Origin: Engraulis encrasicolus
Taxonomy: Eukaryota > Chordata > Actinopteri > Clupeiformes > Engraulidae
Assembly (NCBI RefSeq): GCF_034702125.1
Contig: NC_085857.1
Coordinates: forward strand, 54,032,046 to 54,096,045
Length of the DNA stretch: 64,000 nucleotides
Direction: 5' to 3'
Shown: one piece after another, positions 1 to 64,000 of the stretch
Position numbering within the stretch: position 1 is the first letter of the stretch
Layout of the letters: the number at the start of each line of letters is the position of its first letter
Notes under the pieces: generated by a model
What the model saw: only the letters and a program-made list of their open reading frames with translations
What the model was told of the DNA's origin: nothing
Database searches by the model: none
Translations under genes and position numbers: made by a program

Positions 1-620
1 TAACTTTTAAGAAACACATTAAAAAACTGGGCAACACTGTGAAATATAGCATTGCAAATTTTAGACATATTCGCAATTCTTTAACTATAGATGCTGCTAA
101 GACCTATGTAAATGCTATGATAATGTCTCATTTACACTACTGTATGTCAAGCTGGTCTCAGGCTAACAAGACTACCATGAAATCCATCAACATCCATCTC
201 AATTTCACCACTGTGCCATACTGGACAAGTATAACTTGCTCAGTTTTGACGACCTAATTTTATATTCTGATGTGCGCCTTGTGCACAAAATTATTCACAA
301 TTCCGCTCCCCCACCTCTGAAAACCTTCATACATCCGTGCTCTGAACAAATTAGAAGAACAACTAGATCTACCACCAGAGGAAACTGTACTCTCCCAACC
401 CGGGTAACAGCATTTGCACAATCTGCTTTTTCCTTCAGGGCAACGAAACAATGGAATGTCCTTCCGACCCACATAAAAAGCTTTACAAACTTTCATTCAT
501 TTTCACATGAAGTGAAGAAATGGCTTTCATCTAACCAGTCTTGTGACCACTTATAGTTTTGCACATGCCTGTTTTGACATTTTGCACATTGTAGTTTTTT
601 TTAGCCTATGACATCTTTTT

Positions 621-714
<94 letters not shown>

Positions 715-895
715 AGGGGTTGTATGTCTGAGTGGCTGCTCCCATTTTACTGGATTGTATGTTTTCTTACCTGCCCAGGGACTGCAGATGGAAATGAGCT
801 TTTAGCTATAATCTGGTGCAGGTCATCTCTTTACTATGTAACTAATGTACTTTGCACATGGTCCCTGATGAAATAAACCAATAAACTAAACTAAA
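1..895 (+). mobile_element. 3' end of a non-LTR retrotransposon (LINE), broken
   Basis: Two plus-strand frames (39-257 and 236-556) encode the C-terminal tail of a reverse-transcriptase polyprotein: TIDAAKTYVNAMIMSHLHYC, then LVHKIIHNSAPPPL and SAFSFRATKQWNVLPTHIK. The change of frame near 200-236 shows it is inactive. The 3' UTR holds a (TG)n of about 90 bp (624-713). The copy ends in a (TAAAC)n-type tail at 880-925, as CR1/L2-like elements do. The clade is not determined. Confidence 0.75.
624..713. repeat. (TG)n microsatellite
   Basis: About 45 uninterrupted TG units in the LINE 3' UTR. The Cys-Val ORFs over it are artefacts. Confidence 0.95.
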
Positions 896-1532
896 CTAAA
901 CTAAACTTAACTAAACTAAACAAGGGGAGCGTTGATGTGCGTTTCCCATGTCAGTGTTTGGTATTTACCATAATTCTCAGAGCACATGAGACTAACAGAC
1001 TATACTACATACTACTACTACTCATTTGAATAGCACATTAAGTATGAAATGAGATATAGATTCATGAAAACTGAAAAGTCCGCGACAAATATCCCGTTGC
1101 TCTTGGTCCTAGCTTTTAAATGCAACTTATTTAATGCTTTTATGTGCTTCGGGGGCTGAGATATTTAGGTTTTAAAGGCAGAGTGCACCTTGTCCCAAAA
1201 AGGGCTAGGCTAAAATGGGTTAATCCAATTCAGAATTCAAATACAGCATGTACACATTTCATTTTTTCCTGCAGTATTTGTGAACAAACATTTTTTTTAA
1301 TAATACCGGTATGAAAGCCATAACAGCAACATCATTTAAGATTCAGAGTACAAAATCGATGGAAAAAAAGCTGTTCAGAGCAAATCGAGGTGACTAGGAA
1401 GAATTCATGTGGTTTGTTTGTTCATTAAAGACAAAATACCCACACATTCCAAATACAGTTTGTATTCGAGGAACATTTGTAACTATTTTAATATAAAACA
1501 AATACAAATTACACATTTATAGAATAAAACAT
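896..1532 (-). other. tasor2: tasor2 3' UTR / downstream flank
   Basis: About 640 bp without coding potential between the stop codon and the LINE fragment. Two ATTAAA variants of the polyadenylation signal occur on the minus strand at 1492-1487 and 1301-1296. No canonical AATAAA is present on this strand, so the cleavage site is uncertain. Confidence 0.4.
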
Positions 1533-56700
<55,168 letters not shown>

Positions 56701-57240
56701 GGCTTAGTCTTCCGCCACCATTTTTACATCCACTCCTAAATAGTCAGGGGATATTTGTCCTCAACGACGAAATCATCCGATGTTGTTTATGGTCTTGAAA
56801 ACAGCTCAGCCGATTTTGTGACAGACTCTTTAGACTTAATCCATTTGCAAAGATGTACATAGAATTATAGAAAGACATCGCCACACATGTCGGTCCTGAA
56901 AACTACAGCCACACTGTTAAACAATAATCAGGAAGCATTCCGGAGGCCACGCCATTAAAATCCGTGCATGTTTTCAAGGGAAACGCCGCTGAAATCCTTA
57001 AATATTATGAATACCTTACAATTTCGAGCAGGGGCGACCCGCCAGAATTTTTAAATCTCACTGAAGCAGTCCAAATTGAAACAGAAACTTAGGAAGTACA
57101 CGAACTCCGCGTCGGCCATTTTGCGATTTCCTCCCTACCTTCTTCTCGCTAGTGGTCGCTACGCGCTGCTCTACCAGCAAACAGCTTCCTGGCATTCCAA
57201 AATCCATTCTTTCAGACTTCTAGGCTTGGCACCTGCTACT
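56701..57240 (-). promoter_or_regulatory. Probable tasor2 promoter / 5' UTR
   Basis: About 540 bp upstream of the ATG, TE-poor relative to the surroundings. On the gene strand it contains AAAATGGCCGAC (57111-57126 region) and AAAATGGTGGCGGAAGAC just before the ATG, both close to the YY1 consensus (the latter overlapping a GGAA ETS core). No TATA box is evident, as expected for a broadly expressed gene. The transcription start was not determined. Confidence 0.45.
57111..57126 (-). promoter_or_regulatory. YY1-like site
   Basis: The minus strand reads gcaaaatggccgacg, a near match to the AAnATGGCnGC core of YY1. It sits about 415 bp upstream of the start codon. The role is inferred from motif and position only. 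Confidence 0.4.
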
Positions 57241-57849
57241 GAATAGAGGCAGCACGAGGCTTTTCGATTTTCCCCTCACGCAATAAATGACTCACGTTGA
57301 GCTGCTGTTCTGGACAAGGAATTCGTCAGTACATTTTCACATTGGTATGTTGAAGCATAGTGTGCATGCCAATTGCAACATTCTTTCCATAAAAAAGAAT
57401 AGGCTAATATTGATAGACTGATGTGCCTGAAGTCTTATTAGCTTAGACAGACAGGTAATTGGCTGGTAAAAGTAGGCCTATTTTCCTGTCAAACTTGAAA
57501 TGCTGTTTATTACTGACCAGAATGTCAACTGGAAGAATTTTGGTGTCATCTCCTACACCAACATTCAATATGGCCGCCGTTTTCCAAAATGGCCGATTTT
57601 CATGACTGTTTCGCTCACAGACCTGTATTAACCTAGACTGGCAATGCCCCTCGAAATTTTCGGATTTCTCAGAGCCTCAGAATCGTAGTCCGCCATCTTG
57701 GTGGAGACTCCCGTAATTACGTAATGACGTCATGCACCGATGGTTTTTTTAAAAAATATTTTTTTTTGCAACACTGGTTCACTAGTTAAGTTGGACCAGG
57801 CCATGTGTAACGTCTTTAGAACAATAGCTCTAGTATTAGTAGAGCGGCT

Positions 57850-58745
57850 ACAAGGCCAATTTGGCAAGAATCGTGCAAATTATGATACAAGCATGAAACT
57901 TGGCAGGTATGTGCCTAAGACCAATACAATCAAATCTACCCGATTGGCCACTTGGCCGCCAGAAAGGGCTCCAGAAATGGATTTATTGCATAGAATTGAC
58001 CTAGAGATTTATGATAAAAGCATGAAAATCAACGTGTAGACATATACGATCAAATCTACCTGATTGGCCACTTGAAATGGCGGCCATTTTCCAAGATGGC
58101 TGCCAAAAAAAAGCCCCAGAAATGGATTTATTGCATAGAATTGACCTAGAAAAGTATGATACAAGCATGAAATTCAACATGTATGTGCTTAAGACCGATA
58201 TGATCAAATCTACCTGGTTGGCCACTTGAAATGGCGGCCATTTTCCAAGATGGCTGCCAAAAAAGACACCAGAAATTGTTTTATTGTATAGAATTGACTT
58301 AGAAAATTATGATACAAGCATGAAATTCAACATGTATGTGCTTAAGATCAATACGATCAAATCTACCAGATTGGCCACTTAAAATGGTGGCCATTTTCCA
58401 AGATGGCCACCAAAAAGACCCCAGACATTGATTTATTGCATAGAATTGACCTAGCAAATTATGATACAAGCATGAAATTCAACATGTATGTGCTTAAGAC
58501 CAGTGCAATCAAATTTACCCAATTAGTCACTTGAAATGGCTGCCATTTTCTAAGATGGATATCCCCAAAAAAAGACCCTAGAAAATGATTTATTGCACAG
58601 AATTGTCCAAGCAATTTATGATGAAATTCGGCTTGTATGTGATTAAGACCAATAGGCCTACAATCAAGTCTACTTTATTTACTACTTAAAATGCTGGCCA
58701 TTTTCCAAGATGGCGGCCAAAAAGACCCTAGAAATTTTGCAAATT
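57850..58745. repeat. Minisatellite, about 145-157-bp period, five to six units
   Basis: The phrase atttattgca-tagaattgac recurs at 57981, 58126, 58279, 58431 and 58588 (spacings 145, 153, 152, 157). Each unit also has catgaaattcaacatgtatg, cttaagaccaata and aaatggcggccattttcc plus aagatggctgcc. The last unit contains a perfect AAGATGGCGGC (about 58707). It starts about 1.2 kb upstream of the tasor2 start codon. The short ORFs across it are repeat artefacts. Confidence 0.85.
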
Positions 58746-59190
58746 GCAAATTTCATATGTGCAAACTGCACATTTGGTGGAAATAATTGTTCACTCTCCT
58801 TAAATATGTTAGCATGGATGAGGAAGTGATACAGATATTAAAAATGTTCTGCAATGACACGTGTAGGGGTAATCCCACATTAATTGGTACGGGGAATATT
58901 CTTCCTCACGCAAGGGCACCAAAATATGTAGGGTCAACTACAATTAATGGGTATGACGTTAAATGTAAGAAAGTACAATAATGTAATTATAATTACATTA
59001 ATAAGTATACAATTCTTATACAATTCCAAATATGTAATGTGTTATTACTATATGTGAGGAATAAGAGTATAAGAAATGATGCATGAAGAGTGTGTTAAAC
59101 TCTTCGCGCTGGGTATCAATAATGTGTAGGTGTGTACTTATGGAATCGTCAATTGTCTAATTAATGATTGCATAAAACACGGCTCATGAC

Positions 59191-59215
59191 TAGGGTTGCC
59201 AACTCTCTGGGGAAA
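59191..59215. repeat. Probable hAT terminus of the decayed transposase element
   Basis: Reads ctagggttgccaactctct, a typical hAT end, 260 bp beyond the stop of the transposase-like exon. The matching end (gttggcaaccct) is not seen before the window edge. Confidence 0.4.
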
Positions 59216-59472
59216 AAATAAGGGACACCTCTTATGGGCGGCGCGCAAAAATATGAAGCGGGGTTCAGGGAGCAATTTCCTGCATTTTAACCAATTTTAG
59301 GGCAAATGATGTAACTGAGACATTTCCACAGTTAACAGTTTTCACAATTTATTTTGAACACAAAACACGTACAACAATTGCAAGATAATGGACCACGGGA
59401 ACAGAAAGTGGCTGTGCATTTTTTTCTTCATTCTTTATTTCTTAATGCTGAGCTGCTATACTCTCATTTCTC

Positions 59473-61471
59473 TCATTGCTTCCATTTGTATTTCTTTTGG
59501 CTTCTTGCAGCAGCTAGAAGCCTTTTATTGTTTAGGGCTGCTGAGTAGAACTCTGAGCAAGGCATGCCATAGTTGAGGCTGACAATGAGCTCTGCCTTGA
59601 TGAGTGCAGTGGAACATCTGTTCCTCACGTCAGACCATTTTGCATTCATGAGGGAGAAGATCCTCTCCACAAAGCCAGTAGATGAGGGGATGCTGAGTAG
59701 AAAAGATGCAACAGCCTGGAGGTTGGGCAGGGCAGCTGCCTGGAGAAGCTGCATCCACCTCTCTGCAGTCTGTTTGCTTTGCCAGTCCTCCTGAGGTGCA
59801 GTGAGGTGGGCCAAAAGGCCATTTGCGGTCACACACTAGACGTTGTCCATGCAGAGATTTAGCCTGCGAAAAGGGAGCAAAAAATGTTATCAGTGGCAAA
59901 GGTTGAAGTTTTACATATAGCTACTGTATATATGCCTAGGCTTCTGTGACAGTGGTGAATAAAATCAAAGCAAATCCAGTGTATTGTTTTATATTTTTGA
60001 ATACTATTTTAACAACATGTGTTGTCTAATTTATTATCCATCTATATATAAAGATAATGAACTGATTGAGTTGATTGAAGTTGAAAAATGGCACATGTAT
60101 AGGGCCTATATTTATTGTGTGTATTTATGTATTTATTTGTGTATAATTTCTATCAATTGTATTTATTTGTCTATAGCCATCATGGATTATCATTACACTG
60201 GCAATTGCCTCCTTCTTACCTGCCAACCAGGCGAAGCTGTTCAATGATCTTCTCAAGGTCATCAAAAGAAATCTTGCCAGATGTGAGAGAGAGGGGCTGT
60301 AGGTTGAAGAGCCAGTTTTTGTCTGAGTAGTCAAACCACTTCTCAAGGTAATCGATGGCATGGTTTAAGAAGGCTTTGAACTCCTGCCTGGCAACATCAG
60401 CATCAGATGGTATGAGACGCTGTAGCCTTCTTTTGGTCAGGTACCCGTAGAACTCATCATCTCTTCTCTGCTTCAGGCCTCTGAGGAAAGATTCCATGAT
60501 GGCATAGAGGTCCACAGCTGTGGTTAAATTCCTTTCTAATTTCTTCACCACTTCTTCGAACAGGGACATGACATTGTTGCAGAATAGCAGATACACTTCG
60601 ACAGTGTCTGATTCTTCCACTTCAGCAGCATCTTCTGTCAACCTCAGCAATCGCTGCAGGTGCCTTGGACATTCGTCCCCAATGCTGACGAGGTACGACT
60701 TCAGTGGAACCCAGTTCTGCAACAGGCGTGTGATTGCAGGGTTGAGAGATAGCCATCTTGTCACCACATGACGCAGGATTTCATGGAATTCAACATCACA
60801 AAACTCACAAAACTCTTTCAGGGACTCTCTTCTTTTGGCTGACAGTGAAAAGAAACCAAACACCTTGAGCACTATGTTTTCCACATCCACTGAGAGGCTG
60901 TCAAGGGCTTTTTTCAAGGTGTTGTGGATGATGTGTGCATGGCAATTGCCACGCAGGATTCCATCGTTGGTCTCCCTCAATTTGGTGAAGACAGAGTTGT
61001 GCCTGCCGTAGTTCACGTTTGCATTGTCTCTGCACTGAAGGCAGAGATTTGCTCCGGCGATAGACCTAGGTTTTGGAGGCAGCTGAGTAACATCTTCGCA
61101 ATCCCATCTGCGGTCTCATCTGCAGTCTCCACAAAATCAATGACCTTGTTGACTATACCAGCACTAGGGGTGAAAAACTGTACGCCTAAGGGGAACATCT
61201 TCCTATTACCCCTATTAGAGGCATCGGTGTGGAGGGAGAATGGGAGAGGGTTTCCATCATTTTTCAGAACTTTGATAACCTCCTCTACTGCCATGGGGGA
61301 CAGAACATCTGTCACTATTGCTTCAGACTTTGTCCTCCCACAGGACATCTTCTTAGCGATGGCAGAGTCAGACAGGGTCTTTTGATTTAATTTATGTGCG
61401 CAATCAGATGAGTTGTAGCTGAGGCCATGCTTAACAGCATGGTAGACATGTGCTACTTCTGCAGCTGTCAC
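59473..61471 (-). pseudogene. hAT-transposase-like gene, two exons visible, decayed
   Basis: Exon 60220-61471 has acceptor tcatttacag and donor GGCAG|GTAAGA. Exon 59473-59863 has acceptor tttcgcag, and the phases match. The first exon shows LPFSLHTDASNRGNRKMFPL (the first transposase Asp region), GRHNSVFTKL, CHAHIIHNTLKKAL and HVVTRWLSLNPAITRLL. The second shows SIPSSTGFVERIFSLMNAKW, the hATC dimerisation signature. It resembles hAT-derived KIAA1586/ZBED-like genes of fish. Lesions: a frameshift near 61010-61030 (a 2-nt offset) and a TAG at 59838-59836 just inside the last exon. The BED-finger N-terminus was not found in the window. Probably an element-derived gene that has died, or sequence errors. 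Confidence 0.75.
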
Positions 61472-61550
61472 CTGTAAATGAGAAGAGAAATTCCACTGTA
61501 GGCCAATAGTTTGTGCATAACTGCCTGCTCATTAGTCTATCCATCTATCC

Positions 61551-61585
<35 letters not shown>

Positions 61586-61629
61586 CATCTATCCATCTAT
61601 CCATCTATCTATCTATCACTGATTCTTGA

Positions 61630-61925
61630 GAAAGTGGCTAAAACAGGTTGTAATGTTGACAGAAAAAAACAAAGTGAATTACAAAATTATATGGTATATC
61701 CTCGTAGACTAAGGTCTTGGCTTTTCAGAAATGCACAAGGCCAATCTCCCCATTATGTATTTTTTTCAGAAATCAGGCTTTTCTCCGATCATACCTTGTT
61801 TTTTGTCAACACCGTCAGACACAATTAAAAGTTATTAAAATTGTATTGATTTGGTTGCATATGTATCTGGAGTTTTTAAGTGATTATGTGTATTTTTTGG
61901 TTCACACATATGCCTTTAAATGTTG
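61630..61925. repeat. Diverged tandem repeat, copy 1
   Basis: Shares an ordered set of phrases with 62340-62640: taggtcttggctt, gcacaaggccaatctcccca, ttgttttttgtcaacaccg and cagacac. Separated from copy 2 by about 710 bp. The origin is unknown. Confidence 0.55.
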
Positions 61926-62339
61926 AAAATTCACTTTTGTTCTATTTTAATACTGTTTCATGTGTTCTAATTTTAAAATATGTACCGTCATACGATGCTT
62001 ACTTAACGCCTAAATACAACAAACATTTTTTTGTAATTTCACAAATATTCGTGTAGGCTTAAATTGGCTATTACTTTGATATTTCAACAACTCCTGAGGA
62101 AAATGTTGTAAGCACATTCCTTTAAAATGTCCAAAACTCCTTCTTACGGTGGTGACTGAAGAACTGACAGTGGTGACAGTAATCTGAGAGTGGTGAAAGT
62201 GGCCTAATTAGTACCTGCATTTAGCAAAATAAATAGCCCTCTCAAGTCAATGGCATCTTGCATAAACACTTTATTTTTGTGTGTGCACAGTATGAGCATG
62301 TGTTTTTACTTCATTAGTTAGATTACCTAGGAAGTAAGC

Positions 62340-62640
62340 CACTGGTTGTTGAAAATGTGGTAAAAACAGCTTTTAAGTTGTTCAAATCCAAAATATAGAG
62401 GTGTATTATCATAGATGTAGGTCTTGGCTGTGCAGTGAATGCATTGGCCAAGCTCCCCATGTTTAACATTTTTCATAAAATGGGCTCTTTCTTGTTTTGT
62501 CAACAGCGGCAGACAAAACACATGTAAACACAGTAAAAACACATGTTTACTGTATTAAAGTGAATTACTTTAACAATTCAACATAACTGTAGATACTTAT
62601 TGTATGCATATTCTTAAAACATGTCAAAAACACGTAAAAC
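62340..62640. repeat. Diverged tandem repeat, copy 2
   Basis: See copy 1: here taggtcttggctg, gcattggccaagctcccca, cttgttttgtcaacagcgg and cagacaaa in the same order. Copy 1 and copy 2 look like an old tandem duplication. Confidence 0.55.
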
Positions 62641-64000
62641 ATGTGCTTTTTTGTGAACTCCATCAGATGTCACCACCGTCAGGTTTTCTGACAAAAAAAC
62701 CTCCAAATGCACCTCAGTGGTGGCTAGAGTATCATTTTGGATCACAATTATTACTAACATGCCTAGTAATGTTTCATTAACCAGCACAATTTAGTATAAT
62801 ATGGAACAACATGATGAGCAGAACAAAATCTGACGGTGGTGACATCTGACGGTGTGAGACAAAAAAGCACTCTTTTAAATATTATGCATTGTTTGTTCAC
62901 ATTAGCCATTTCATTTTCGCTCTGTTTCTTGGGTGCTTCATACCTTTTCTGAAAAAAATTATATTTATTAACATTAATGTAATACAATACTATTAAAACC
63001 CCCGACGGTGTTGACAGTTTATGGTTGGGACAGTACCAGTGTCCAAACAAATTAACAAATTGAGGACAAAATAATAAACTTACAGGAGCTTCAGTGATGG
63101 TGAAGTAGGCAGTAGAGCTAAAGGTTTGAAAAGGGGTCCTCAGTAATGAAAATTACCTTGTGCATACCTGATTTTATTGTCTTTTAGAAAAAATCTGACG
63201 GTGGTGACCAATATGCTGGACACATTTTGAGCAATCAGTAAATAATAGTAAATATTGTTTTACATCCACTATGTGCACATCTGTAGAACCACTTTAATAT
63301 GGTCTTCCACATCATGGTGATATTGTTCAATTCTGTTAGTGATTTTTGTATTTTAAGTCAATTGAAATGATGATGCCAGTCCTTGGGACAGGCGTTTTTA
63401 CAGGGTGTGGACAGGTTTATAGCCATGAAAAGTAATAAAATTACACTTAAATATTTCAAACAAAAATGTATTCGTGTGACAGACCCCTTGGCCATTACCT
63501 GGGTTCATTTTGTTTGTGAAAATTTAGTTGATTTTCAACAGAATTAATATTTTACTGCAGGGACATGTTTTTGCCAAACTTTCAAGAATCAGTGCTATCT
63601 GTCTATCTGTCTGTCTATCTATCTTGTAAGAAATTTATTTTTTTGTATTTAAGTATGCCCATATTATGTATTCTTTATTCATTTGTGTGTTTTCATGTAG
63701 CCTTATTCATTCATTAGCTTACTGTATTTTTTTTTCATAGAACATAAAATAATATATCATGCATAGCCTGATAAACCAGCCTAAATGTAACCTTTTGGCG
63801 TCCAGCGGGTGGCGCTGGTTTTCCAGGCTATATCATCCATGCAAGTATAGCCGCATTCATTGGATGGGCACCACACACACCAGCTGCGATTGGAAATAGG
63901 AACTCACAGGTGAAGTCGCATCATTTCCCCCCGACATGACAGTGAGGCAATTAGCCAGCTGTTATTCATTCGTGCTCGCGTTATATAGGGCCAATAACTT

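Larger units (their letters stand above)
61472..64000. other. Gene-free right end of the window
   Basis: Apart from an (ATCT)n tract at 61540-61615, the tandem repeat pair above and a short (TCTG/TATC) run at 63597-63625, I see no gene. The phrase ctgacggtggtgac or its variants recurs at 62150, 62830 and 63195, with an inverted version at 62665. Its source is unknown. Confidence 0.5.

Noticed and set aside
57740..58039. 99-aa ORF upstream of tasor2
   Set aside because: It runs into the minisatellite and repeats with it; there is no family similarity.

Overview
The window reads as vertebrate nuclear DNA, most likely from a teleost fish. The genes are split by GT-AG introns, long (CA/TG)n, (TC/GA)n and tetranucleotide microsatellites occur throughout, and hAT, Tc1/mariner, MITE, SINE and LINE debris fills the introns in a manner typical of fish. 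There are no operons, Shine-Dalgarno sites or CRISPR arrays. The species cannot be named from the sequence alone.

One large minus-strand gene occupies about 1.5 to 56.7 kb. I assembled 24 coding exons, from the ATG at 56700-56698 to a stop at 1535-1533. Every exon has AG/GT borders and every exon-exon phase matches, giving 11,679 nt (3,892 codons plus stop). The protein is a TASOR-family protein and fits TASOR2 (FAM208B) better than TASOR. The N-terminal DUF3715 pseudo-PARP region (exons 2-7) and following SPOC-like region (exons 8-13) come first, then a huge repetitive low-complexity middle (exons 14, 15 and 19), then the conserved C-terminal TASOR modules (exons 16-17 and 19-24). Family knowledge places TASOR proteins in HUSH-type complexes with MPP8 and periphilin, which silence retroelements and some host genes through H3K9me3.

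Layout in window order: 1-895, 3' end of a broken LINE; 895-1532, 3' flank/UTR of tasor2; 1.5-31.9 kb, exons 24 to 7, dense in exons; 32-56.7 kb, exons 6 to 1 in long introns packed with nested DNA transposons. Many of these carry hAT-style 8-bp target-site duplications that I could read directly. At 45.8-50.9 kb a 4.9-kb insertion splits a C2H2 zinc-finger fragment. 56.7-57.2 kb is the probable promoter/5' UTR, with a YY1-like site. 57.9-58.75 kb is a roughly 150-bp-period minisatellite rich in AAGATGGC/GCCATTTT palindromes. 59.2-61.5 kb is a decayed, spliced hAT-transposase-like gene on the minus strand. 61.5-64 kb is gene-free and holds a diverged tandem duplication.

Most notable observations: a roughly 1.5-fold expanded TASOR2 built by internal repeat growth, including a block duplicated across an intron; three places where an exon edge with its splice site was duplicated into the neighbouring intron; several 5' splice sites abutting dinucleotide repeats; and the YY1-motif minisatellite beside the promoter of a gene of the transposon-silencing family.
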